From: Pristionchus mayeri
Lineage: Eukaryota > Nematoda > Chromadorea > Rhabditida > Neodiplogasteridae
DNA: 64,000 nucleotides
NCBI GenBank assembly: GCA_036245805.1
Contig: BTRK01000006.1
Span: forward strand, 54,057,257-54,121,256
Direction: 5' to 3'
Part shown: in pieces, positions 39,100-50,419 of the stretch
Layout: each line of letters opens with the position of its first letter
Numbering within the stretch: the stretch's first letter is position 1
The notes under the pieces: generated by a model
Told to the model about the DNA's origin: nothing
What the model saw: the letters and a program-made list of their open reading frames with translations, nothing else
The model's database searches: none
Made by a program: the position numbers and the translations under genes

Positions 39100-39505
39100 C
39101 CACCTTTCGTGGGAAGGTGGCGTATCCTGTCTTTGCAAGAAAAGTCAACATCTGAGGGAATTCTGTCAAAATATCAATTCAATGAAAGGAGTGAGACCCT
39201 ACTACACAAAGGAATCAGTTCAATAAAAATCCCAGGAGCAACAGCCAAAATTATCTCACTATTTTTGACAATCTCTGGTGCAATATTATAATAAGAATTA
39301 ATAACAAAATAATGCAGATTAATTATTTTATGCGTAAATATTATTTCTTCGTGAAATTTCAGTAAAATAGTGAGAGAATTTTGGATGTTGATCCTGTGAC
39401 TTTTATAGAACTGATTATTTTGTATAATAAGATCTCACTCCTTTCATTGAATTGATATTTTGCCAAAATTCCCTCAGCTATTGACTTTCTCACGGAAGAT
39501 GGATT
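39100..39505. repeat. Foldback
   Basis: CAAAATATCAATTCAATGAAAGGAGTGAGA on the left is mirrored by CTCACTCCTTTCATTGAATTG on the right; the arms are about 150 bp. Confidence 0.75.
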
Positions 39506-39636
39506 TGTGTTCATTTCAGTATCGTCACCTGGCCGACCATATGCAGGAATTAATGAGCTGAATCATGTGTTACATATTTGGATAAAGTTATTGCAGAAGT
39601 TACACTATTCTATTAAACATACACACATAATCTAAT

Positions 39637-40338
39637 ATGAGGCCGTCCACGGTAGATTTAACAAGGCTTCGGAACAGCCCAAAATATCGAGGTCACAAAA
39701 ACATGTTTCATTGGGTAGTTTTCGATGCACAGCATCGTGGTGCACTTCATTTTGCATGAATCGTTCATTTGGTACATGGGTGGTGCCATCTCACTACCGG
39801 TCACATCTACTTTTTCCCCTATTGCATCACCAAAAAAGCACGCGGGAAGCTTTTTCTTCATTCATTTTCCTCCCTCTCATTCCTCGATCACACAGTGAAA
39901 TGGGCGCAAAATGTATAAAATCGAGTGTAAGGGGTGTTTGTCGACCTCCGATCTCCATACATGTATATACCATTCGAATCAGCGTGAAAAGGCGGATCGA
40001 TCGGCGGAGCGGATGGTCTCCGCTCACCCATAGGATCGAGTGAAAAATTTTTTTTTTTTCTCGTAAACGAGAACAAATCATGACAAATGAAATACATAGG
40101 AAGATTCTCCGTGCAATTCTGCTCGGGTACGCGAAATTTCGTGCTACCATAGAGATTTTTTGGTGTTGCAATAGGGGAAAATGTAGATTTAACCGGAAGT
40201 TTTCATGCAAAATGAAAAAAACCACGATGTTCAGCATCGAAAACTACCCCGGGAAACATGTTTTCGTGAGTTTGAGATTTTGGACTGTTCCAAGTCGTAG
40301 TTGACAGTTGTTGAATCTATCGCGGACGGCCTCATATA
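39637..40338. repeat. Foldback
   Basis: ATGAGGCCGTCCACGGTAG is mirrored by CGCGGACGGCCTCATAT. The arms share ACATGTTTC...GTAGTTTTCGATG. The ORFs in it are mirror copies of each other. Confidence 0.8.
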
Positions 40339-40727
40339 CTGTAGAATACTAAAACGAGCTATAGAGCGAAACACTTTCAGCAAATATCATAATACGACGT
40401 CATATTGAGAAACTTAGATTGCGTCATATTGCATAGTAATTATGTAAGACATGAAAAAGATAGAGATGGGCGCGAGGGTCACAATGGTCCCTGAGCGGGA
40501 TTTAGGCGATGTCTTTGAGCCAGATATTCAATAAAACCGATTGTGGTCTGCATAGATTTACACAGACGGACAACAATTTTGAGAGAGTAACTCTGCATAT
40601 TTGGCTTGATGTCCTACTCGGTACGCATATCAGTGCGTTCGCCTCAGACTCGCATCCCCACCGGTACACCGAAAAGCTGTGCTCAGAGATAACCATCAAT
40701 TCTGATAGCATTAAGGGTCCTGCACAT
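40339..40727. other. Gene-free stretch
   Basis: Nothing recognised apart from two overlapping antisense ORFs without motifs. Confidence 0.35.
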
Positions 40728-41104
40728 AGTTGCCCACGCCGGCGGCGACACCCATGACCCCCTATTTATGGTGGGGCGCTTCCCCCCTCAGATCGAGGGG
40801 AAAGCGCCCCGCCATGAATGTGGTTCATGGTCAAAAATTGATTGGTAGGTCAATGGTAGGTCAATACTAAGTACCGTACCCAATCGATAGTACAGTACCC
40901 CCAGATACCGTACATCACTACCGTAACCCACGAATATCGCAAACTAACTTTATTTTAAAAAAGTCCTGGTACCGTGTATAATCGATTCTACAGTACCCAA
41001 GTAACTACCGTAACCCGGTTCCTTGGGTCACATCCTGTTCCTTGGGCCAAACATTGTTCTAAAAATCCAAAATCGAGCAAACAATTATTTATTATACTAT
41101 TCTA

Positions 41105-42354
41105 TTAGGTTGAACAGAAAGTCTTTATAAACTGTTTTGCTCGATCACTGCTCAGTGCACGAGACCTTTGATGTTCCCTCGCCTCTAGTGCATAACACAT
41201 GACAAAGGGACTATGTGGTCAACAACTCCCCATTCCACGCCTTTCATTCTGCCACTAGTAAGACCACGATGTTTGTTCCAACGGCCTTGCACATCCGCAA
41301 CGTTCTGTTATTCGTATTCCTCTCTCACACTACAATGAAGGAATAGGAACGTCAGTTGGCTCAAGTGTACGATTCATATGCCACTCACTACCAGGCCATG
41401 CGCAATTGGTACCAACTCTTCGAGAAGGGGGGCTTTTCCATGGATGATCATGACCGGTCTGGGAGGCCACCCGAGCTGGATTTGGATGCGCTACGGATCG
41501 TAGTGGAATTGGATCCTTCCCAAATACCCGCGACATGGCAGCCACACTTGGGGTATCGCAAAGCACCATCGTAAAATGATTGGTCTCCATTGGCAAGAAG
41601 AAGAAGCTAGGCCGTTTCATACCCCACAAATTGACCCAAGACCAGTTTGACCACCGTGTCGACGATTCCCTTTCTCTACTCACTCTTCACGCTGGAGATC
41701 GATGGTTGGACCGTCTCATAACAGGGGTCGAGAAGTGGGTCTGCTATGAGAATCACCATAGGAGGGCACAGTGGGTGGATGCCAATGAGACCCCACAGGA
41801 CGTCGCAAAGCCTGACCTTCACCCTATGAAAATCTTGCTCTCTGCCTGGTGGGGGGTGGATGGCCCGATTTACTGGGAGCTCCTACCCGAGAAGCGGATA
41901 ATTACTGAATGTGTCTACACTAAACAACTACAGAATCTCAAGAAGAAATTCGCACAATCTGCCCTGAACGGCAAGAAAGTGTACTATCAACACGATAACG
42001 CCCGACCCCATGTTGCACGGCAGGTCAAGCAGGAGCTGTCCAAATATGGCTGGATGGTTCTCCCTCATACACCGTATTCTCCTGACTTGGCCCCTTCGTA
42101 TTATTGGTTGTTCTCGGATCTGACCCGTCATCTCGATCAGAGATCCTTCACTTCCCGTGGGGCGATCGAGGCCGCACTCAAGCAATATTTTGATTCGCGC
42201 CGAGATGGGTTCTATAAGGAGGGAATCCATAAGTTGCCTGAACGTTGGAGATTTGTCGTAGATAACAATGGCGCATACGTTTGATTTCGCTCTTGCGCTT
42301 TATTGTCAGAAGAAGGGAAATAAAAAGTTTATAAAGACTTTCTGTTCAACCTAA
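41105..42354 (+). mobile_element. mariner-family transposon, 1250 bp
   Basis: It has inverted ends of about 28 bp (outer bases TTAGGTTGAACAGAAAGTCT) and TA duplications at 41103-41104 and 42355-42356. It encodes a decayed transposase and is a different subfamily from the element at 27775. Confidence 0.93.
41335..42284 (+). pseudogene. mariner transposase, inactivated
   Basis: An in-frame TAG follows the first few codons (near 41344), and a frameshift near 41530-41580 separates the N-terminal HTH part (to 41574) from the catalytic part (41580-42284). In the catalytic part the usual GDEKW reads GVEKW, so the first Asp is lost. HDNARPH is kept. SPDLAPSYYWLF has Tyr where the third Asp belongs. 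Two of three DD34D residues are therefore gone. The C-terminus (WRFVVDNNGAYV) is complete. Confidence 0.9.
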
Positions 42355-42997
42355 TATTTCTAATTACTGTAGAATCATTTTTCTGATTGATTTGGGATTT
42401 TTAGAAAAATGCTTAAAATTTTTAGAAAAATGTTTGACCCAAGGAACCGGATCTGACCCAAGGAACTGGGTTACGGTAGCTACTTGGGTAATGCAGAATC
42501 GATTAGACAATGTACCAGGACTTTTAAAAATAAAGTTAGTTTGCGATATTCGAGGGTTATGGTAATTATATACGGTATCTGGGGGTAATGTACTATCGAT
42601 TGGGTACGGTAGCTAGTCTTGACCTACCATTGACCTATCAATCAATTTTTGGCCATGACCCTCTATTCATGGCGGGGCGCTTCCACCCTCGATCTGAGGG
42701 GGAAGCGCCCCACCATGAATAGGGGGTCATTGTCTGAAAACACCTCGCCGCCAGTGTTGGGCAGCTATGGTCCTTCATCGATATCTATAATTACCATTAT
42801 CAGTTAAACACGTTTGCATAATTGCTGCCACTCAACGTTTGACCAGATTGAAACTCGTTTGTGTGATAACTAGGTCAAACACATTTACGTGATAGCTAGA
42901 TCGCTGGATTTTTAATATGTTGTGATTACTGGCGAAAACAACTACAAACAAATTCCGATTTAAAAAATCACCGTGAGAAGTTACAGCCTAATTACTA

Positions 42998-44583
42998 CAA
43001 AATGTTATTAGATGGATTAATTTGCGCTTCCACCCTCGATTATCCATCATTTTTAATATCTCCCTATCCTCCGATATTGCTCCCTCGTAATGGAAAATTG
43101 CTCATATCAAACCCATTCCTAAAAAGTCCGGTAATGCAGATATCTCAAATCATCGCCCAATTTCTCTTACAGTAACTGCTTCTAAAATTTTCGAAAAAAT
43201 TCTTATTAATGAAATAACTACCCTAGATAAGCATTCCCTACTGGATACTCCACAAGCAGGGTTCCGTAAACTTAGAAGCACTACATCTTCCCTTTGCGAA
43301 ACTATCTTGCTTTATGCTCATTCATTGAGTCAAAAGAAATCAGTAGATACTATATTTTTCGACTACCAAAAAGCATTCGATTCAATTGATCTAAAATTTC
43401 GATTGCATAAGCTTTCCTCTCTAGGTAGTTCTAAGCATGTTGTAAAATGGTTTGAATCGTACCTCCTAGGAAGATCTCAACGTGTTTTTATCGGCGATTA
43501 TCTTTCCTCTCCATCTCCCATTATTTCAGGGGTCCCTCAAGGATCTGCTATCGGTCCTCTATTGTTTATTATATACATTAACGACCTTGGTAGTTGTATT
43601 CCTCCTTCGGTTAAATACAATGTATTTGCTGACGACCTTAAAATATATGCCACTGTGCCTGACCACAGTATTGATCTCCAAAATGCCATTACAAATATAG
43701 AGAAGTGGACTATTCAATGGAATATGACTATCAGCGCTCCTAAGTGTACCGTCCTCCATCTAGGTCGTCTTAAAAATAGGTCTCAATACATCCTCAATGG
43801 TAATATTATTTCCCCTAAAGATCAGGTTCGGGACCTTAGCATCTTCTTCACTAGAAACCTGCACTTTGGTCATGATATTGATCAAATTTCTAGAAAATCC
43901 AGATCCATGTGCAACCTTTTGCTTCGGTCATTTTCCTCATCCCCTCCCGACATTCTGATTAAGGGATACAAAATTTACATTCGTCCTCTGCTTGAATCAT
44001 CAACCATAATTTGGAATCCCACTGCTATTGGGCTGGTTAATCAAGTTGAATCTGTACAACGTGAATTCACTAGACGAATTCGATTTAAATTACCTTACCT
44101 TCCTTACCTTGAGAGGCTAAAGTATTTTCAATTAGACACACTAGAATACCGCCGCTCTTTGAACGATATTTACTTCCTGTACGATTCTTTGCACGAGTTC
44201 GTTCTCCTCGACACCTCTTCTGTCTATGCGATCGCTCCTCTCTCTCGTAGTCTCCGTGCGTATCACAGCATGCGCATAGCTTTACCGTACCTGCTTCCAT
44301 CTTCCCTGAGTTCTTTTGCCACTCGTTCACTAACGCTCTGGAATTCTTTCCCCAACCAAATAGTTACCATGCCCCGTCTCCCCTTCCGCCGTCACATTAG
44401 AAACTCTCCCACTTGTGTCCCCCACTCTTCCAACGTACGATTGTAACACGGACTGCCACAAAATCCCCACCCACATGCTCGCCCGAGCCCAAAATACCAC
44501 CTGATCTTCCATCTTCGTCGCCTTCAAGGCATATCCTCCCCTATCCTGCTGGTGAATAAAGTATAAGTATAAGTATAAGTATA
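42998..44583 (+). mobile_element. 5'-truncated non-LTR retrotransposon (LINE, jockey/CR1-like)
   Basis: It contains the reverse transcriptase and C-terminal region only. The 3' end is a (TAAGTATAAG)n-type tail (AAGTATAAGTATAAGTATAAG, 44559-44583) after AATAAA, typical of nematode LINE tails. The 5' boundary is estimated from loss of similarity to RT; no target duplication was identified. Confidence 0.85.
43022..44446 (+). pseudogene. LINE reverse transcriptase, truncated, one stop codon
   Basis: The frame opens before 43022, is broken by TAA at 43088 just before WKIAHIKPIPKK, and is then open to 44446. RT motifs in order are NHRPISL, QAGFRKLRSTT, DYQKAFDSID (catalytic Asp), SGVPQGSAIGPLLF and FADDLKIY (catalytic Asp pair). 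After RT come the DVL-like C-terminal repeats (LERLKYFQLDTLEYRRSLNDI) and GLVNQVESVQREFTRR. No endonuclease domain remains. Apart from the one stop the frame is intact, so the insertion is fairly young. Confidence 0.88.
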
Positions 44584-44687
44584 ATTTCATTCCGACCAAC
44601 GCTTCTTTACTTGGATCGCTCAGGAATGATTATTTTCCTGTCGCGCATTATTGGCCGATTCTCGATTGTCGGTGTATTCGTTGATAT

Positions 44688-46049
44688 AAGAGAGGAATCG
44701 CGAGAGAATCGACCACGCCGCGGCACTAGGAAAAAAGTGTGTCCTATCTGGAAACAATTTTTGTGACAAGTACTTCAAATGATGCTCTTTCAAACTGCGT
44801 CGTCAGAATTTTGATATTTGTCGTCATCATCGAGATTCAGAAGGCCAAACTTGGTACTGTCACTTTTCGTCAGTCAAATCGGGACCACTTAAATGACCAT
44901 ATTTCCGTACAAATTGACGCTAGAAAGTCGTTCTTTGTTTAGAAAGAAAGCGAAGAACATTCTCTACAACTTTTCTGTTGACGATTTCATTCCTGGTGCT
45001 CATCCTGGTGTGGCGCGGTCGGGGGTACCCAAAATGACGTAACTTTGCAAATCGGAAAAAGATTCTGAGATTTCATGCTTAAGTTGTAGTCCATATATGT
45101 CCCTCGCTTTTCGCCAAAAATGAAGGAAATCGGAATATAAACACAAAAAGGGCTCACTTTCGTAAAACGCACTGAAAATGACTTCCGGAAAAGAGTACTT
45201 CCGTATCTTCAATTACGCTCATTTATGCTCAAAGTCGTTCAAGAACATCCAAAACAACTTTAGAAGTTCTTCCCCCCATGATATAGCACTCTTATTGGTC
45301 ATCAATGGTCATCTGACCAAAAATTTGAAAATCGATATTTTGACCAATTTTAACATGCGGGGTGGGCACAAATGCACTAAATGGGTTTCAAATAATGTAA
45401 ATACATCCCTCGAAACAGCTCAAAGAAAAAGCGCTCCTGAAAAGAGGAAATTTCACCTGAAGAATCCAAGGAAACATGCAAAACTGTGACATCAGTAAAA
45501 ATAGTCACAGTGACTCGGTTGTTGGATAGAAATGTAGAGCACGATGAGCTAAAGATTTCATCTGTTGAAAGTGAGTCTCTATCTTATCGTTGAAGCGTGC
45601 TACAGAGCCTGGAAGAAGGCCAGAAACGACGGGAAACGGGCCCAGGGGAACGCTAAATAGAGGGGAGGGGGAGGGAGGTCAGCCGGCGAGAGCGCCAGAC
45701 GGGTAGAGCGCGCGCTCTCGGGGGATTCTTGCCCGTTTCTAGCCAACTTGTAGGCTCTGTAGCGTGCATCAACGAGAAGATAGAGACTCACTTTCAACAG
45801 ATAAAATGTTTAGCTCATCGTGCTCTACATTTCTATCCATAAGCCGAGTCTCTACGTCTATTTTATCCAGAGGCACAGTTTTGCGTATTTCCTTGGATTC
45901 TTTTGACGAAATTTCCGCTTTTCAGGAGCGCTTTTTCTTTGAGCTGTTTCTAGGAATGTATTCACATTATTTGAAACCCATTTACTGCATTTGGGCCCAT
46001 CCCGCATGTTTAAATTGGTCAAAATACCGATTTTCAAATTTTGGGTCAG
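44688..46049. repeat. Left arm of a large foldback split by the LTR element
   Basis: CGGCACTAGGAAAAAAGTGTG near 44725 and GACTTCCGGAAAAGAGTACTT near 45180 have reverse complements at about 62785 and 60905 on the far side of the LTR element. An inner inverted pair lies at 45530-45850 (AGAGCACGATGAGCTAAAG / TAGCTCATCGTGCTCTACA), shared with 3480-3800 and 625-960. Confidence 0.75.
46045..46049. repeat. 5-bp target duplication of the LTR element (left)
   Basis: GTCAG directly precedes the left LTR and is repeated at 60783-60787 directly after the right LTR. Confidence 0.9.
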
Positions 46050-46950
46050 TGTAGCGGAAGATCTATTGCTAGGTATTCCCCTTTGTGTGGTGTGAAGGAA
46101 CTTGGGCAATAATAATATAATTTATTTACTATAATTTACAAGTTTAAGGCGAAAGAACTAATAAATAAACAAGAAAAGGGATGGGGAAATTATTTGTGAG
46201 AGGTAAGAGTACCTTGTAATGATTGATGAGAAGTTGCTGGATGCTGGTTATCGATCGATGGCGGTCTCTCGAGTAACCGAAGGTGGTCAAACGAGCGAGT
46301 TGCGGCTGATAATGAAGCGTAATGAACCCGGGATGGATGGATGGTAGCACGCTAACGATTATGCGATACTATGGAATGATTGGAAAGAATGATGACAAAT
46401 GTAGTTGAGTGAAATATGGGCGGAATGGATGGGAAAACTGGGTGAAAGAACGATGAATTAGCTCGCGACAACGGCAGGACAGCTAATGTGAGGGGTGAAT
46501 GAGGCTAGGATGAGATTGGAACGGAGTAGACAAGTGAAAGGTGATGATAGGTGAAGCGAGGGTGAAAGAGTGTAAAACAATACGGAAAAACGATGAGTCA
46601 GCTCGCAACAATTCGCAGGTCAGCTAACGAGTGACAGGGGCTAGACAGTACGTCTAGTACTGAATGGTTGAAGTGAAACGGGAGAAGGGCGACGACGTGA
46701 AGCAACACGTCAATCGATCATCAACGACAACAACCAGGACGAAAACGTCCAGGAAAATGTATTTCGAAAAAAGACTGAGTATCGCGGCTCGGTACACGTA
46801 GCCGGGTCGATTCGCAGCGAGTGCGTTTGGTACAGTAATTCATGAAGCGAGAATTGACTTTATTTATTGTCGAATTATTAATTGATTTGTTTATTAAATA
46901 ATATTGATTATTAGTGAATGAAATTATAGTAGCGAAGGTATTTTGCTACA
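46050..46950 (-). repeat. LTR, left copy (3' LTR if minus-oriented)
   Basis: TGTAGCGGAAGATCTATTGC at the start and TTTTGCTACA at the end. It differs from the right copy at only about ten positions over 901 bp (for example AGGTATT/AGATATT, TACGTCTAG/TGCGTCTAG, TTTTGCTACA/TTTCGCTACA). Confidence 0.95.
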
Positions 46951-47165
46951 CTGGGAGGGAGGCAAAAGAAGGAATGGGAGTGGTTGGTATGTGATGGGAT
47001 CGAGTGAGTGAATGGTTTGATGGATGGAGGAGTTGTGGGATTGAAATTGCAAAGAAAAAATGAGAGACAATGAACTAACTATCTACAATTAGCAAGAAAT
47101 TTCGATTGGGTGACAATTAAATACACATGTTCGCCAATCTGGCCGACAACTCATGTGGGGTCACC
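46951..47165. other. LTR element internal sequence, non-coding
   Basis: A purine-rich plus-strand run (GGGAGGGAGGCAAAAGAAGG) lies one base inside the left LTR. This would suit a priming site for the opposite orientation, so it is noted as evidence against a firm strand call. Confidence 0.4.
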
Positions 47166-47681
47166 TCAGGGATCCGATCTTCTTCCTTCTCCTTGGGTCT
47201 TCTCTGATCGGTCGTGGCTGCCAATGAGTGGGCGTGGCCTGGTCGTCGATTGAGGGTTATGACCCGTGAACCTGGAATTGGAAGAGTGATTGTGATTGGA
47301 AAATTTCAGTGTGTGGTCACTCTGGAATCCTGGGGAGCGGAAGACACGAGAGAGGGCCCGGGTGCCTAGTGAGAGGTCACTACGAGTGATGTATTTGCGA
47401 TGTAAGACAATGCGCCTGTTGTGTGCGTGTGTCCTCTCGCATGAACTGGATGATATGCATCCCCTGAATGCGATCAAGCCCTTTTTGTAACGGGGAGGGG
47501 CGTGCGTGAACGTAAGTGAAGCGAGAGACTGGAGTTGTAACGGTACGCGCTTGCGGAAAGGCAAGGCTGTCTCAGTGCCACTGGCAAAGGTGTCTAGACT
47601 GAGAGGGGAGGGTTCCATGTGATCGTGGATATTCTTACTAGTGACGCTGGGTGCGCATGTAGTGATGATGTAAGCAGGAGG

Positions 47682-47930
47682 TTTCGCTAGGAGGTGCGCG
47701 GCACTGTGGGAGGGCTTTTGTGAGACCTCAAGTAAGTGCGCGGGAACGTGCGATGAGGAATGGGGAGGCTCCGTCGGGACCTCATGCTTGTGCGCGGAAA
47801 GGTGCGCAGGAGAATGGGAGGGATCAACTGAAACATCATGTGAGGGCGCGGAAGAATGCGCGATGGAGTGGGAAGACCCCACTGAGACTTCATGCTGGTG
47901 CGCGGGAAGATGCGCGGGGAATGTGAATGA
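47682..47930. repeat. 54-bp tandem repeat inside the gag-like ORF
   Basis: GTGCGCGG recurs at 47736, 47790, 47844 (GGGCGCGG) and 47898, exactly 54 bp apart, giving four-plus copies. The unit encodes 18 residues on the minus strand (HSPAHLSAHKHEV-like). Copies are about 75-85% alike by eye. Confidence 0.85.
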
Positions 47931-49230
47931 CTACTAGTCGGTGGGGAATGGATGCAAGAATGATGAATGACGAGTGGTGGCTGCATGAGCACCATCGTCG
48001 GACAGGTCTGGACGCTGTCTGCGGACGGCTGAATACTGCCAGTGGGCTGCTGTGGTCCAGGGTCGACCACTGTGTTGGTCATGGCATGGAATGATGGAGT
48101 GGTGACGTGTAGGCTGAAGTGTGACCTGTGAGACTCGTAGATGAAAGCGCAGGGTCGGGAGGCTCGCAGGGATGAGCGCGGATTTGTGTGGGAGAAGATG
48201 AGTGGGGATTGTTGTAAGGCAAGCGCTTGGGTGAGTGAGATAGGCTGGATGGTCGGGGAGGATGGGTAGTGGGTTCCTGTGTGGCTGCCTCTGGATGTGC
48301 GGGGTCCTCTGTGCGCGGATGTGATCCAGTGCTGCATGTAATGATGCCAGCCGACTGGAGTGGAAGAGTGACGAGGGACTGTTCAGGAGACACCATCGTC
48401 GATGCGGAAGTCTCTTGGTGGCGTTGTGATTCAGGGCTGCTTGTGGAAGATGATGGGGAATGATGGGTGACGAGTGACTGTTGCGTAGTCACCATCGTCG
48501 GTGATTGGGTGCGCACGTGTTCTGCTGGGAACGCACGACTTGGCTGTGATCCCTCAGGTGTCGTCATCGTGACAGTGATTAGAGCGGATCGGGGTGAGGC
48601 AGCCGCTGAGGACTAGCACTCAATGCTGGTTGCTGGATGGACAGGGGTCAGACCAGCGGTGGACGGATGGGGTGTGGTTATGCAAGCAGTGAAACATGGG
48701 CCAGCGAGACTGGTGAGGCTTGTGCATGGTTGCGCAAGGGCGAGGGGGGACACAGGGAGGGGCGCACGCGGGCGGGGAAGATGCTGAGTAAGCACAAATT
48801 CGCTTGGATTAATGCGCTTGGGTGTCTGACCCGTTGTGAGAGGAGCGCGAGACTCGTGAGAAGCGCTATTCGGTGAGGGAGTGGATGGGGAAGGGACTTG
48901 GGCAAGGAGCCGATTGATGCGGGCGATAGAACCATGAAATGCGCAGTGGTACTCGTGTGATTTTTGATTGAGGACATGTGAAAGACTCACGTGAGCGTCG
49001 GCGTCTTCCTTGTCCGCGGTGGTCGTGTTGCCATGTCCATGTTGTCGCCGGCGTTGCGCACGCATCGCTCACTGAAATCACGAAGCATGCACTCGGCGTT
49101 GACAAATGCGGGGACCACTTTGGATGACAGTGACAGGATTTCGTCATGTGAGACAGTGGTCAGAAATGTCGTGGTAACCTGATCGATGATTTCGAAATGT
49201 GGTTTGAGGTTGCGCAAGAGAGAATCGACA

Positions 49231-49236
49231 GGTGAC
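49231..49236. repeat. 6-bp target duplication of the Maverick (left)
   Basis: GGTGAC immediately precedes the Maverick end and is repeated at 59660-59665. Six bp is the hallmark duplication of Polinton/Maverick integration. Confidence 0.95.
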
Positions 49237-49665
49237 AGTAGTATTATTAGATCTCAGAAGACCCAAAATGGGGTTTTTGAGCTACTTTTTTTTCGACATA
49301 GATACCAACTGCCTGAATTATGGCAATTGACGTACTTTATTTTTTTCCAATTTACCAACTGAATGAATTTGGGCAATTGACATATTTTTTTCTAAATCAT
49401 CAATTAAGGCAATTAACATATTAGATGCTAACTGCCTCAAAATGCGGCAATTAACATACTAGATACTAATTTCCATATTTATGGCAAATAATATGACTAG
49501 ATACTAACTGCCACATTTGCGAAAGATCAAAGATCAACATACCGTAATCCTACCGTAATCCTTGCTACAGTATACCGGGACCAAAACAACAGCGCGCGAC
49601 AATAACAAAAACAATAATGATGAAACTTCCAGTTTTCCTTTCTATAACACGTTATATTTCGCAAT
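49237..49665. repeat. Maverick left terminal inverted repeat
   Basis: It matches the right terminal repeat (58150-58386 plus 59475-59659, with an insertion removed) for about 425 bp, then the two diverge after the AATAATGATGAAA...TTTCCTTTCT segment. Inside it are repeated GGCAATTAACATA.TAGAT..TAACTGCC motifs. Confidence 0.9.
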
Positions 49666-50419
49666 ACATATTTCATATATTATATGAATTTTCGCAACCC
49701 TCATTGCATTCCCATATGAATCATAATATTTCGCAAATCATGCTTTAATCATGCTAGGAAGCTGAGTTCTATTCAGCTGTTCGCCCTTCTAAATACTCTC
49801 TCCCGTTTACCTACTATTTCGTACTGACCCGGCGGATATTGTTATCTGGAACACACCACTACCTCACGTTTTTCGGAGTTTGACCTTCCTTTTCCCATTC
49901 TAGGACAAGAGATGGTTTGTTTTATAGAGAGTTATCTCTGCAGTGCATCGCTCTGCGGGAACCATTTCATACTTGACCTCAATTCATTGGCTATCTGTCA
50001 ATCCAAGCTGCGAGAGGTAGGGCTATCATTTCCTATTCCATGTTGAGAGACTGTTCGATTTGGAGAGAGTATCTCACTTATCTAACCGTTGATCCAACTC
50101 TCCCAGCAAATCGCATGCACTACCTGTCAATCACTCCGACGCGTAAGGCGAGGGAGAGCGTTTCGAAACGCTGACTCATGAACATTTCGCCAGCTTTGGA
50201 TTTCCAAACCTGAACAGATTTCACCGTCCAAAAGGCGTATAAATGGCTCTTGCTCTCCCGCTCCTTACCAGTTCATTCAACTACGCTTTTTTGTCAATTG
50301 AATTATATTTCAATCGTATTACATTTTCCCATCTTACGTATTACATTTTCTCATCTTCCGCATTACATTTTCCCATCATCCGTATTACATTTTCCCATCT
50401 TACGTATTACATTAATTGT
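49666..50419. other. Maverick non-coding end with TATA box and 22-bp tandem repeats
   Basis: GGCGTATAAATGG at 50234-50246 is a good TATA box on the plus strand, and TTCATTCAACTAC about 30 bp later could be an initiator. A 22-bp unit (GTATTACATTTTCCCATCTTAC) is repeated 4.5 times at 50316-50413, ending 7 bp from the ATPase stop codon. No ORF with recognised domains occurs. Confidence 0.6.

Larger units (their letters stand above)
40728..42766. repeat. Foldback interrupted by a mariner
   Basis: The arms 40728-41104 and 42357-42766 are inverted copies (CCCCTCAGATCGAGGGGAAAG / CCTCGATCTGAGGGGGAAGC, GGTACCGTGTATAATCGATTC-type segments). They belong to the family of 22885-23575. The mariner at 41105-42354 sits in the loop. 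Without it the element would be about 790 bp. Confidence 0.8.
47166..49236 (-). pseudogene. gag-like Pro/Ser/His-rich ORF of the LTR element, split and frameshifted
   Basis: Read on the minus strand, the ORF enters from the Maverick junction at 49236. The first part (to 48987) is a normal-composition region (DEILSLSSKVVPAFVNAECM). It then shifts frame near 49050 into a His/Pro-rich stretch (49065-48613), meets a stop, and continues in overlapping frames (48567-48079, 48337-47687, 47882-47166) as very Pro/Ser/Thr/His-rich sequence. The start codon lies 10.4 kb away at 59670-59668, beyond the Maverick. No zinc knuckle, protease or RT is visible. Gag-like is inferred from position only. Confidence 0.55.

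Noticed and set aside
47682..47930. CRISPR-like array
   Set aside because: Contiguous 54-bp tandem units without spacers, inside an ORF of a eukaryotic retroelement.
47296..48876. Plus-strand ORFs antisense to the LTR-element ORF
   Set aside because: They mirror the biased minus-strand composition and the 54-bp repeat; no motifs.
49237..50419. Hidden DNA polymerase B fragment
   Set aside because: No polymerase motif was found in any frame of the non-coding Maverick ends, and the remaining space is filled by other genes.
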